From the NCBI GenBank assembly GCA_027574665.1, contig CM050651.1, forward strand, positions 1,427,501 to 1,491,500: a stretch of 64,000 nt of DNA, given 5' to 3'. The position numbers were made by a program, and so were the translations under genes. The DNA is from Rhynochetos jubatus (taxonomy: Eukaryota; Chordata; Aves; Eurypygiformes; Rhynochetidae). The notes beneath the pieces were generated by a model. That model had not been told where the DNA came from. It saw only the letters and a program-made list of their open reading frames with translations, and did not search any database. This document shows, piece by piece, positions 39,039 to 52,800 of this stretch. Positions within the stretch are counted from its first letter, which is position 1. Each line of letters starts with the position of its first letter.

Positions 39039-41340
39039 ATTAAAAAATAAAATAAATCTTTCATTGCATGGGATGTATTCAGCAACTCTGTAATTGTAAA
39101 ACTCTTTGCCAAAAGAAACCCCACAGCTGACTGGCATCACACGTAGCAGCTCCAGCAAGAGAAGGTCTCAGCTAATGGCTCATTTCCATTCTCCTTTGCA
39201 TCCCTATAAATCAGGAGCCAGTTATTTCAGATTCAAAGGCTGTAAGTGGGAACTGAAACCGGTTTTAGGCTTTCCCACTTTGCACTGGTATCAGCCTGTT
39301 GTGCTGCAGGCAGCCCCAAACCCACATCAACTGCTGCTTTCTAAAGCTGTTGCAGCTCCCAGACTCACAGCAGTCACCTGGATGGACAAGATCTGTGACA
39401 CACACGTTTTTTACTTGTTATGCTAACCAGAAGAAGTATTGATTAAAAAAAGAAAAGAAAATCAGAGGGTGGTCAGTGGAGAAAAGACAAAAGCCGACTG
39501 GGACAGACTCAGCAATGAACTGAGGAGGAAAACCAAACACGAACACCAGGGACTATTAGCTATTGTACGTGGCAGTGGAAGGCTGTTGGATGGCTGAACG
39601 CAACTGGAACACACTGAAGAGAGAAATCTAGTGATTACCAGCCTCCTACTGTGGTTTATTGCTGGGTCTATGATGTCCTGAATACATTAGATATTACAGG
39701 CTCATTCATCACAAATGCTCTTTAATGGAATCAAAGGTCAGGGATGCTGGGGAGAAGGAATGACCTAAGTGTGTGTGGAAGGGGGCAGGGGGGGAGTATT
39801 TTAGCTTCAGTTAAAAGATGGCTGTGTGTTGGTGTATGCAAAGCTTTTCACTAATAGCTACTGAAAAGCCAGAAAACCAAGCAAAGAGTACCGAATTGCT
39901 GGGCTGATGAGCATACAGATAACAGCTATTATAAAGCTCAGTGAAAAAAATCTGAAATATACTATATAAACATTAAAAGATGGTTTGAAACTAACAAAAA
40001 TTAAAGGTGCTAGAAGGCACAATCCATCCATGTTGTGAGAATGCTGTAATAGCAACAAAAATGGGACGTAAGCATGTAACAGGAGCTTTATCCCAAGCTA
40101 TTTCAATTTGCTTTGCCAATTTAATTTAGATTTTTATTGTACCTCTCTGACAATCTTGAGAAAATCTTGAGAAAACTGTACGTAGGAGAGTTAGCAAGAG
40201 ACTCTCTTGCAATCGGGACTTTATGAGATGTCAGAGAAATTAATGTAGCAAAGGCTTCAGAGATCAGTAGGACCTCCAACTGAGTCACTGAAGAATCTGT
40301 AAGCACATATTAAAGGAACTAGTAACCTCCATTAGAGGCTGTATGCCCATTTCTAAATTGCTCTGCACACAAAAGGAGCTCAGAAAAAAACCCCATATTT
40401 ATGAAATCTGAATTCACTTCAGAATATTTTAATAACAATAATAGCTTGATTAAGATCTAAGTGAAAATATGAAGCTCTAAAATTAGTTATTTTCATAGTA
40501 CATAATTTTCCCTTTTGAAGCTTTGCCTAGAAAGGAGTTAATCCTCATGGACTAAAGAGCACAATATATATAGGAAAGTCCTTTTGAATGGTTATTCATT
40601 TCTGTAATGTTAATGACACACATGCAATTGTGTAGGCCTCACCCACACCATTAGGATGGCAAAAATCACACTCTCCTAAACCAAGGTATTGCCAAAACTT
40701 AGATTGCCTATAAAATTGCTCTTCAGCCCCCTTCCACGTGAGTATTGTTATAACATTGTCAGCTTTATGGGTAACAACTACTTTTTTTTACACCAGAGTC
40801 TGCCTTTGAGTACAGAATTGACTGTTCACAGAGCTCATTAGCTGTAAGATATTTAGTCTTCACAATTCAGCTAGTGACCTACTTATTACCCACCATCCAA
40901 AGCCTCCACAGAATCTTTAATTTCGGCATGTGAAGGGAAGCTGCAGGGAAGATAATGATGAGAGCATGCCATCGAAGAAGGTACCATAATGAACACAAGC
41001 GCACTAAACTAGGGATGCTCACAACAACCTCAAGAGTTGGGTTTTCAAGTATTTCAGCACTTCCTAAAGATATTTCATCTAATGATCTGATTTCTGAATG
41101 TTATTTCCTGAGGTTTTTTTTAATGTCTGAAGACACAGTGATAAGGCACTATCAGGAACTGAACAAGTATAATTACTAACGTAAGAAGACTTGATAGAGG
41201 TTATTCTTTCCCCAACATATATCCTGTGCTGCAGTGATGATTGCTGAGGGTATCCAGCCTGAACCTCTCTGCCCATCTCCCTCGAGAAGATGTGTGTTCC
41301 CATAGCTCCAAGCTGGCTGAATGCTGTTGTTTTGGTCTAG
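39039..41340. other. Non-coding stretch between the two LTRs
   Basis: AT-rich sequence without recognised coding, RNA or retroviral internal sequence. The two flanking LTRs differ too much from each other to be the ends of one provirus, and this interval shows no gag-pol-env signal. Confidence 0.6.
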
Positions 41341-42111
41341 CCTGGTGTCGTGGTTTAACTCCGGCTAGCAAAATACCACGAAGCCGCTCTCACAAATCCC
41401 CCTCCCCTCCTCCAGTGGAGGGGAAGAATCGGAGGAAAAAGAAATAAGGAAGCTCGTAAAATTGAGATAAGAACTATTTACTAATTAAACCTAAACCAAT
41501 ATATACAGATACTACTAATAATAAATAATTAAAATAGTAGAAAATAAAACATATGATACAATATGTGCAATATGTTACAATTTCCCACCATCCACTCACC
41601 AAGGCACACCCAGATGCTGGGTAGTGAGAGTCAGACCCAGAGAGCTCAAGAGCTACCGCTCGAGGGCCGGAGCCCAGGAGCTAACCCAGCAGATTCCAAG
41701 TGAACCCTATCAGTGATAACATGGCCAGAAACCCTAAACAACCCACCAGATCCCACACGAATGAGCCAGCACAGGAGTTAGCAAAGCAGCTAATGTAGGA
41801 GGGTTAGCAAGTGCCCAGAGTAGACGAGCAAGGGAGTAAGGGAGAGAGAGAAGGGCAGAGTAATGGCTACCGGACCCCCTTCCCCACCCAAGAGACCGAA
41901 ACATGATGTACTATGGAATGAAATACTTCCTTGGTCAGTCTGGGTCAGCTACAGTATCCGAAGCGGACAAAAGACCTTGAGTTCAGTACAGGCCATCCCC
42001 AGCACCAGCTGAGGCCTTATCAATGTTTCCTCTTAGCATCCAGCAACAGAGTTTCCTGGCAACCAGAGTAAAGGGAGTTAACCCTTTCCTGACTGAACCC
42101 AGCACACCTGG
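41341..42111 (-). mobile_element. Solo LTR of ERVL-like type with 5-bp target duplication
   Basis: The LTR proper is 41346-42106 (761 bp), starting TGTCGTGGTTTAACTCCGG and ending CCCAGCACA, so it has TG...CA termini. It is bracketed by a perfect 5-bp direct repeat CCTGG at 41341-41345 and 42107-42111, the duplication length expected for ERVL integration. Internal blocks (GAGATAAGAACTATTTACTAA, GGTCAGTCTGGGTCAGCTAC, CTTATCAATGTTTCCTCTTA) follow the avian family consensus as I recall it. The promoter-sense strand is taken as minus by family comparison. No internal retroviral genes are present, so it is a solo LTR left by recombination between the two LTRs of a provirus. Confidence 0.93.
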
Positions 42112-44511
42112 AAGCACAACATCCCAAAAGGGTAAGCTGAACCAAAGTTTCACAGCCACTGAAAAGCAGAGTTTTCTCTCCCCTCCCCTCCATTCTCCTG
42201 CTTGAACCATGCTACTGCTTTCCTTGCACTGGCTGTCCTGCTTGCTGGATCTTCCCTTGAACCATCAGCTTGATCACTGTCAAAGTTCTTGTAGCAGTTT
42301 TCTGCCAAATTAGCAAACTTGGGCACAGCATGAAGGTGATGGCACAAACCAAACTGGTAGAGGAGTATGGCCAGGAGTGGAAGGAAGGGGAGAGGCAGCA
42401 GAAGACCTTCCTCTTTCTCAGCCACACACTGTTGGGTCAGATCATCCTCACTGGTTAACCTGGAGCCATTTTGCAAAGGTTGCAAGAGGCAGAGTTTTAA
42501 GTTGAGCTTAAACCAGTGTGTGCCTCAGCTGTACCTGAGTGGAAAGGTGCCAGGGGCAGAAGAGATGCTCCTCTGGCTCTGAGGTGCTCTCTCTGCTCAT
42601 GTTTCAGCAGCTTCCGTACACAATGGAAGAACTATAGCTTTCTAAAAGAGGTCAGAAGACATCTTTAGTGGGAAGCATTTGGCAATCCAAATGCAGGGTT
42701 GCTCTCTGCTAGTCCTAGAACATCTCACCCAGATGGTAATGTTTTGTTCAGCTCCCTAGAGCAGCACAACGCTGAGCTCTCCAAAGGCTCAAAGTGTTGA
42801 GTTTTTGTGTTTCCACAAAGTCCATGGCACCTAGATAAGGCGATTACATCATATGGTTGTCACAAACTCAGTCAACACCGCCTGTGATATCAACATGTAT
42901 CATCACTTCAGGAAGTACTAGCTTCAGAAATAACAAGTTACAGCACATATAGTTTCAGGGAGATTTCTCTGTCCCCAACTCCAAGTGTGAAAAGGATGAA
43001 TAGGTCTTTAATTTCTAGCACGCAGGTGTCTAAATGTCCAGTCTCTGACGGGAACCTTGGGATCAGATGGGGCCTGGTGTAAAGCTGTGTTGGATTCTGT
43101 TTTGGCTGTCCCATTCATAGGCAGTGCAGGGCAAATTATTTCACCTCCCTTTGCCTACATGCCTGCCTGATTCAGAAGGTGGTGGTGCAAAGTGCTGTTC
43201 ATCCCTATCTGTGACCAGAGTTTGGATTTCTATACATTTAAGTCTTTGGATTTCAGGCAATGGCTTGTGTGAGACATGAGGATATCTCATCACTGGTGTC
43301 ACGTAAGCTCATATTTATGGGGATTTATGTCCTGGCCATCTCAGAAGGAAATGATCTAATTACAGACTAATATAGTAGGCTCATTATTATGTTAGCTGCT
43401 CAAGCCTTCTCATTATAACAACCCTTTTTGCATTATCTATAATTTTGCAGTTTTAACTCTTTGACCAGATTTCCTTCATCCCATGAGGCTACTTCAGGTT
43501 TTTTGTTTGTTCGTTTTGTTTTTGTTTTGTTTTTAAATGAAGTTTTGTGCCAAAAAACATACTAATTTCCAACAATGCAGCTGAAAAAAGAAAGATGCAA
43601 TTTCCCTGACACTAGATCTTCCATATGAAAACTCTAGCCTACGTGTAGCTTTGAGCAAGGACTAGAAATTCAGGGTGCCAGGGGAGTTAAGGGGTTGCCC
43701 TTTGAAAATCAAATTATATTTAGCCATGTAGCAAATGTCTGGAAAAACTGCAGTTTGCACATGTTCAGCAGAGACTTGCCAGAGCTTTGTAACGTGACTC
43801 TTCAGAGATGCTGTCTGCTATGAGCACAGTAGACTTCACGAGGCTTTTCTGTGGCAGGAAGGTTTATAACCTAATACCACTAATAATTGCTCCTTCAGAT
43901 CAAGTTGCAGGCCTGTGCAGCAGATTTAATGTTTCTAGCCTGCTGATAAATCCTGTTCTTGTCAGTACACAGTTGAATTGTCCGTGTTCACATCCTTTAT
44001 AAGCTTAAGAAGTCTGGTGTAAAAACGCTCCTTTAAAAAAACCACCACCATAAAACCCATGCAAAATGAGTATTATTGCCCCCATTATACAGATTTGCAT
44101 CGCAGATATGTGAATTTTAAAGCCAAATGTATCCATTGCTTGTTGGGTACACAGCCAAAAAGTAAAATTTTATTTTTGTTTTATAATTATTATTATTTTT
44201 ATGAGCATATGGCTTGACACAGCTGTAGCTGTGTGTTCTCAGATGCCTGCAAATCTGTTTCAGGTCCCAGAGTCAGGCACTCAAAGAATAGGGAATGTAC
44301 AAGATAAAGACTACCTGTGAAAAACATGGGAAAAAAAGTGGTCTCACACAGCCCGTATCTGAACTTGCACAACATGGGGAAGTACAGCTAAGATGGGAAA
44401 GGGACTTCCTGACTGAGGACTGACAGTAATGTTCTTTCAACATAGTATTTCTATAAAATTGCCCACCAAGATTAAACTTTGTATGATAGTATGTCATGTA
44501 AAGCGCATAAA

Positions 44512-44537
44512 AATATGCCTACATGAATAGGCATATT
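44512..44537. repeat. Perfect 9-bp inverted repeat
   Basis: AATATGCCT and AGGCATATT flank an 8-nt spacer. Hairpin potential only. Confidence 0.8.
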
Positions 44538-46836
44538 CATTTCCCAAAAAATATTTGGTCAGACCCATTTCAATATCAGCTTAGTCTTTCTATGGGTTTT
44601 CTCTCTTGACTGTTTATATGAACAAAAATAGCATGCAATTATTGGTATATTTTACCTTGAGAAATATAACCACTGTTGGCACAACAATTATAGCAAATAT
44701 TTGCATAGCAAAGATGTTAGCCCAATGCAAAGATAATAATGACTTCATGATAAGATTAAACCTCTCATTGTGATGCATTATAGAATAATTAATACTTTTA
44801 TTTCAGGAAAACTGAAGTCTAGCTACAGTAATCACTATTACACTGTCAACTTGGGCACTGGAAAAAGTTGATGACAACTAGATGTAATGATAGTCACTCA
44901 GTATAAAGAAGTAAGCAGAGAAAGTAAAATACATAATATTTTCTTGGAAAGTGTTGAGCCATTCTAACAAGCACACAGAGCCAGTTGTAATTAAGGTAAA
45001 CACAACACCCTCTTAGCACTGCCGTGCTTACAGCTCTTTCAAAGAGCACATATCAAGCGTGCTCAGACCCTTTTCACCTAACGAACCATCATATGTGCTG
45101 TACTTGGGAAGCAAAACAAGACTAAGTTAAATACACTCTGGCTGCCTTAACTCAGAATTTCCTTGTTTTTATGGATTTATATTAAATCCCTAAGGTTATT
45201 TTAAAATTGTTTTCAGTGTTATTTTATCATTAATCTTATTATCATCCAAAAAACTGGATGAAAATGATTGCTTTGAGGATTGGCAAACACATTTATACAG
45301 CTTGAAACAATTTATGGAAAACATTGCTTACATAAGAGAACATGCTGTCTTTAAATACTGTTAGTAAGGAATGTTCATTTCTTGAATTTCGATTCTATTT
45401 ACGGACTCAGAAGACAGGAGAAATACAATTCAAAATGCACCTACAGGTTGCATACCTTTTTATGATTGCCTTACTTTAACCTCAAGCGAGGGGACCTTGA
45501 TCTTCAAGCTATGACTTTGCAATGGGCTCCTCAGTGGTGGCATGGTAACAAACATTTTCTAAATATTTGATCTTTTCGCCAAAAGAGAAATCTGCAACCA
45601 TGTCATTGTTTTAATAACGAGAAGGATTTTAGTGTCAGTTCAACAGAGCAATCAATTATTTTTAGCCAAACATATTTCTGTGGGCCTAGTAGACATGATA
45701 AATTAAGATTTATGGTAATGCATTTCCTTGCCCCGCCCCGTATATTTGCCATCTAATACTTCAGTCATTTGTAGACTTACATAACTCCCTAAGATGAAAT
45801 ATAATTATCTTAGCTATTTTATAGCTGGTGAAAATGAGGTACAACCAGAATTACACAGAGCATATCTAGAAGATTCCAGTTCAAACAAGACAAAATTTCC
45901 TCTTTCACATGAGCGATGTAAGCTCTAGGGGCCACATCTACTCCCTGACAATCATTAGCATACGAGCTCCGTGCTTCCCCCCTCAGCCCCAACACGTGCT
46001 ATGTCCATCTCCCCTCCCAGGGGCACCTAGGGGACATTGTGCCAGCAGGATGGTCTAGGGATTTCCCCAATCACCAGTTAAGGCAGCAATACAAACCACT
46101 CTGTCCGTTCTAGATTTTTTCAAAAGTAAACCTTCACTTTCCAGAAAACATCTTATTTCAGATGTCTTTTATACAGGATTCTTAATTTATAACACCCTTT
46201 ATGAATGTTTTGAGGCAGTTACACTATTCTCTTCTGCAGTTGTAAATCCTGTTACTTCTGCAGTCTGTGCAAGCAGAAGATAGAGGTTTTTCCCCCCTCT
46301 TTCTGGTCTTGCATTGATCAAGCCCCTTGTCATCTGCTTTTCCTAAGCACACAGAAGCCCAGAGATTTCCATCACTACTGATTTTTTATACTTTCATTAA
46401 GTTGGGAAGGGGAAAAAAGGAGTTTGACGTAACTGCAGAGTTTGCAATGTGCGCAAATACCATAAAATCCCAAAGCTTTCAACAAAAGTTCAGCCCCCAG
46501 CACATGATCCAGAGGGACAAAAGAAATCTATTGACCTCAATGACAAAATTTTGCTACAACACTTCTATGTCAAGATTTTTTAAAAATGTACATCTCAATT
46601 TCTGTAAATCCATCCATCTGGTCAGATACAATGTTCTGCCTGCATATCTGTCTGGACTTAAATTTCATACAGGAACAAATGTAAATCCTTTCTTAAGACT
46701 GAAGAGAAGGAAAAGGAGCTGGCTTGCTCAGAAACTGAGCTGGAATCCCACATTTCTAGCTTGCTTCCCCATGTGGTCATTTGTTTCATTTTCCAAAGGC
46801 TGAACCCAAAAGTCCAGCACTCCAACTTGATTCTCC

Positions 46837-46850
46837 TTTTTTTTTTTTTT
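46837..46850 (+). repeat. Poly(T) tract, 14 nt
   Basis: Uninterrupted T14 followed by AAATA. Confidence 0.9.
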
Positions 46851-49800
46851 AAATATCCAATTTTGAATGAGGACCGTGACATATGTGCTTAGGCATTCAG
46901 AATAGCTTGCTTTTAAAATTAAATATAGCTGTCTTAAAGAATTGAACTTTGGCAACACACAGATAGAAAGATTCCCCCAACCACAAGTATGCATAACTTA
47001 TAATCACAGTCAGACTTCAAAGATCCTGCCTTTACACCCACACCAGGGTCGTCTTTATTGCCATTCTTTTCTAAACAACTAATTGCCTGCTAAGCATTAA
47101 ATAAGCAACTTACACTTCCGCTTTTTCTTCATGGGGCAGTTGACTTAATGCTGAGAGCACAACCACCAGCTTAACTGACACAACACAATTTTGGACAGGT
47201 CACACAATCCCAGTTTCCAAGACATAAGAGGTATGTGTAACGACTTCTCTCCTATTTCATCATGCTGCAAAGCTGAGTAATTTTTACCATGTTCTACGTT
47301 AGTTCTAATTCAGCATCTGCTGCAAGCAATTATCCTTGCTTAGATTGATCACAAAGTTCAGCAACGTTTTTGTCAGTGCTCTGACTCCAGAAAGCTGAGA
47401 TTTCGTACAGGAACTGCACAGCCACTGGCAAAAACCCTGCAGCTCAACTCACACATTGGCTTGTGTGTCACTTCTGGTTCCTGGTAGGGCACAAGCGCCT
47501 GTGTTTGTTTGCCCAAGTGCCTTAACATGTAAGACAGCTTTTTGGAGTTGTATTGGTACTCTGCTGGAGTCTTGTCTCTTCCCAGAGCTGCTGCCAAGGG
47601 AGGGGGCCACATAGTCCCAGCCACCTCCTTTCACTGCACTCTGAAACAATGTCAGGTTAAAGGCTATGGGTGCCACATGTCAGCATACAGATTAATCCAG
47701 ACAGGTGAGAGTTATGAAAGACACCACCAGGTTTGTATTTCTGGCACTTTCTACCCCCCTAGTCTCTTCTACTGAACTTCTCACTAAAAAAGCATCCAAA
47801 AAATTGTTATGGAAACCTAAGAAAACTGTCAGTCATTTAAGTTACTCACCTAAAGACAGTAAGAGACTGATTATGATAACAAGATCATCAAAAAGTCAGT
47901 GTTTACTGGCCCTCTCAGTAGACAATGCTTACTTTGAGATAAACAGAGCATTTTTTTTTTATATTGAGTAACTTCTAAAGATCGGTGGCCAGGTTCTCAC
48001 TAAATGCAAGATGTTGCATCAGGATCTATGGCCTGCTTTTCATTTAGACACAATTTACTTTCCAGCATACTTTTGTTCAGCAATATATAAACCAGTCACA
48101 CAAAAAACAAGCGATCCCACTTACCACCAGGTAAGTAGAGAGCTGGCTTTCTAATCACCTCATTAGGTCAGCACTACTCACTGACATACAATTACATAGA
48201 TAGGAGCACTAAAAATAGTTCACCTACATTCCTCTTTAAGGTCAAGCCTGGAAAGTTATTGTAGCCATTTCAGTCTCTATGAGCTTTAGATCTTCCCAGA
48301 AAGCCACCAGCCTGTCCCTCCTTCCACCAGCCGCAGAGGAAGCCTGGGTAACCTGACCTCCTCTCTCAGTAGTCTAAATCAGGCAAAGTGAGTACTTTTA
48401 TTCTCTTCACATTCACAATCTCTGTTTTATGGTTGCAGGAACTTAAGTCTCCTATATAAAGCCTATCTGTTGGTATAAATACTCAGAATAAAGAAATTGA
48501 GCCAGTTATGTCTTGTTGACTGAAGGTTATTTTAGTCCACATTAACCACTCCCTCAAGTTATTTTATGAAGTGTTACAAAATAGGCATATTTTCTAAGTT
48601 TTATATTTGTTTATATTTATAAAGTTACCTTGTATTCTTAAGACATTAAGTCTTTGTTGTTTATTTTTAACTCTTCCTGACTTCCATATGTATATCCAGG
48701 GGTGTACAATTACCACACGCAACTTTCCCTGAGTGTTATGTAAGGTGATTTGGGATTCTGCTCCAGGAGCTTTATCTGTGTATCTAACATCTTCCTTCTC
48801 AAGAGTTAATTCCTTCCTTGCCCTGTTTGATCTGTGCCAAGTCTTCTTTCTCCTTTCCCTGGGAGCCTGTGTTAAATCAATCCCCACAATAAATTTGCAA
48901 AATAAGGATCCATCATTGTTAGCTTTATTTCTCTCATGGTTACATTTGTCTTGCTTAGGTTTTATACTTTGTATGCATTTTGTGCATATAAATTTTAAGC
49001 AGCATACTGACATGTTTATTCTCACCTTTCCCCAAAATAGTGCAACAAAAGGAAACAAGTCCAGGAAGATATTGTACTCAGCACATGGTTTCTAAAAATG
49101 CTGTTAGAAGCTCAGATGGGGGCAAGGGCACATACATAGAATAAAAGCCTACTATGCTGAAGGGTGTACCAGTCCCCCCTGTAGATCTCAGGAAGGGTCT
49201 GAGCATCAAAACAAAACAGCTAGGCTTTCTTGGGCTGAATGTAGTAAAGCACTTCAAACCAAGATCAAGCATTTCTACTAACTAGACAGCTGTTAGACAG
49301 GCAGACTGAAAGGAAACACCTTAAACAGACTGAAATGCTCAAGGATTTTTGCTGAATAACAAGTACTGCCTGGAGGACATTGTCCTTACTAGCAGCTCTG
49401 GCTTATTTTTGCTTACTGTATAAAGAATCCCTCAGGGCTTAGTATAGTTTCAGAAACTCACATGCTAATACAAATGAACAGTCTCCTTCCCTGAACCCAC
49501 GTCACCAGGCACTGTACACAAGCAGCCCAAAAATAATATTTTGGGAAAAGCAGTGCCAATCCACCCTTCATGTGAACAGTTTTCTTACTGGCTCAAGGTA
49601 TTAAAAAGTTACAATACAAAAGCCCTCCAGGCAATCTTTCCCTCCTAGTATTGCTAAGCTTGTGTTTTTACCAATTTTAATCTGCTGTAATGTCCTGTCA
49701 CTTACAAGGCAGAGTTTTAGTTTCAATTACTGCATTTATTCATCTTATTCCTGGGCTAGAGTCTTTTCTAAATCTGCAGTTTTCTTCTCGCACCCATTCA

Positions 49801-52800
49801 GAACAGGCTATTCTATTGTTCTACTCACTCTTCTCCCAAAAACATATCTGGCAAAAAAGATGTTTCCCTTCCCTGTGTCAATGATTTCTAACTGGGTATT
49901 TCCACTTCTGTTTGTTGTTTCCATGAAGCATGGTCCAGAAAAGAAATGCTGCTTCCTGTTTGCATGAAAAAATACCAACAAAAACCAAAACCACCATTTG
50001 TCTTCCCTCTCCTCATGCCCTGCTAGCCACCAGACCACGAGGCCATTTTCCATTCATCTGCTGACAGCCATGAAAAATGCTTCCTTGTGTGTTTGGTAGC
50101 AGGCAGCACTCGTGCTCCTGCTTCACAGGCAAATCCCACACTAGGTGTGGAGAACCTCCTGTAGCTGCTACTGCACTGTCATAGAGGAAAGCTGGGAAGG
50201 TGAGAGCACTGGTTGAGGCCTTATAGTACTTTCTGCAAAGGAGGAGTAACACCATTATCATCTCTAGGCTTTTACCAGAGCATGCCCTGAGAAACGTATT
50301 GAATATTACACCTGGTTGGGTAGGTGACAGTACCTCACATCAGAGCTGAAGATCAAGGCTGGAGCTTCAAGCAGACATACTGGAAGAAGTATGTGGAAGA
50401 AGGAATGTGCGCTACTCCTGAGTAGGTGAGCTAAACCAATCCTCAGCTCCAGTGGTGGCAAATCCTCTGCTGAACCCTCAGTGCTGGGCAAAACGTAACT
50501 GCTGGGACACCAGATGCAAAGCAAGAGAACATAATCATGTTAGGGAGACAAGTTTTCATCTTTAAACTGCAGAACCCCCTTACTCTGAAAACATCCAGAA
50601 AAACCTTAATCCATGACTATTTGAAACAATAAGACCTAAGCGACCCAGGATGCTGAGTTTTCCCAGAGCACCTCCGACTGCCCGCATGCAACCTTTTAAT
50701 GCTGTATGAGCATCACAAACTCATATCCTTTCAAACTAATACTACTGGCAGTACAATTCTGGTATAACCTTAGCCTTTAAAAAGAAAATACAACCACCCA
50801 AACCCAAAATACAGTAAGAGAAGGGAGAAAGAGCTTCGTTATATGTGAACACAGATCAAAACAATCTTCTATGCCTATAGGGGTTTGAGAAAAAAATACA
50901 ACAAAACATAACTTTCAATGAGATGTAATTGATGAATGATTTATGGGCTATTCATGTAGACGTACTAAGCATGGTAAAGTCTCATCTTGATAAATCAGCT
51001 CAAATTCCACTAGTGCCATTAATAAATCAAGAGCAGGTCAGCTCCATTCTTAATGTTATTATTATGGTGCCTTCTGTCTGCTAATGCAAGTTTTAACATC
51101 ATCTTCATACAGTAGTAGAAGACAAAAGATATATGTATCTCCTTAGTGAATTAATTACATAGCAGGATTTTGCATCCTTCATTTAACAGGCAGGACGTCT
51201 CCTCACTCTATTCCTTGCACACCTTTAGCTTTCTGAAGGGGACATCTAATACCTGGAAGGACAAGTATGTAACATGATAAAACTGAGCCAGCTTAACATG
51301 CCAGCCCTTCTAGAAAAGGAAGGTTTCCCTCTCCCCTTCTGCAATGCTCTTTTCTCAACCCATTCCCTTCACTACCCAGCTGTGTAGGTCACCCCCTCCA
51401 CTGTGCTGACAGCAGCACTTGTCCAAGTGCAAAGTAGGTTGATGCAATTTACTATCCCAGCAGAATTTAAAAAACCCCAACAAGAAACAAGAAACCCAAC
51501 ACCCCACCCCACACTGTTTTGAAAGCAAGCCATAATATCTGTGGGAACATTCAGCAGAATAGAAAAGCATTTAAGTGCTTTAAATGGATTTACATGCAGT
51601 CACAAACACCGCAGCCAGCTCAAGGTAAGAGGAGAGGATAGGATGATCTCTTTCCCTTCTGATAGCTGCCAGTTGCTTATTTGGCTCATCTGCCTACGAA
51701 ACTTGATCTTAAGATTCTATGACACATTTGTGGGCTTAAGAATCATTAAAACTATCAATTAGTCTGATTTATAATTTCAGTTGGTCTAACTAGTTCCTAT
51801 ACACGAAGTTATTCACCTGTCTTTGCCGTGCTGGTCAATGTTCAGCTGCAGGAAGGGTTGGACAGTGTATTATGCTTCATTATCTATTACACATCATAAA
51901 AAACATTGAAATCCTTCTTGTAATGTGAAGCATCTTAAAGATGACACAAGAATTAAAATTTTTGCATAACATGTTGATGAGTTTACACCTTCTGAAACAG
52001 AAGCATACAAATACTGGCATGCTCGTCCATGTGGCTTTTTCTGTTTTAAAAAACCCAACACAGTAGTTTCAACAAAATATCCAAAAATTTCTGCAAGGCT
52101 ATGAACTACTATTTAGTACTAATTTTGTCAATAACAATTTTGTGCACAGAAAATAAATATCTACAAACTATGCATAAAGCTGTACTGGCCACTGTTGTAC
52201 ACATGGTCCCAGCTGTGCAGAGTTTGCATATGGCTCTTGAGGCACTCCCTCCAGAAATCAAACTTTCTATGTAAACTGCATATTTCAGTCCCAAATTTAA
52301 AAGCACTTATTAAACTGAACATTCACCAACCTCCTATCTCTGCATTAATCAAATATTAAGTAGACTCAGGAATGAGATGATGTAGCATGAAGCTTTATTC
52401 CCATGTGTTTAATCTTCTCAGAGAATTCACAAATGGTTGAGGCATGACCAAGATTTGCAGGTGTTTATAGGCTTAGGTTCTCACTTGGCAGTCATCACCA
52501 AAGCCTCCAAGCACCTTGCAAGAGCTAAAAAGAACACCATCAATCACCTCTCCTTCCTTCCTTCCCGTAGGTAGGCATAAATTACCTGACTTGGATGACT
52601 GGGCTGGAGAGGAGGGAAACAGAAGCAGGGCAACTGAGGAAAACTCACTGGAGGAGTTGAACGCTTCATGCCAAACGCTCAGAGCTTGTGGTCATTCTTG
52701 TACATCTTTTGACACAGCTCCAAAGCCAAGGTCCAACTCACACGTGAATTCTGGCTCCTATTTGCAAATCTACCTTTACTGCATGGGACTGTGCTCACAG

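Noticed and set aside
38481..42106. The two LTRs as ends of one provirus
   Set aside because: They differ strongly in sequence and length, the 41-kb LTR has its own target duplication, and nothing retroviral lies between them.
45170..45480. AT-rich block that looks like a conserved non-coding element
   Set aside because: Conservation cannot be judged from one sequence; no motif cluster supports it.
48594..49095. Overlapping open frames on both strands (154 and 120 codons)
   Set aside because: No domain is recognised on either strand; dual open frames here reflect low stop-codon density.
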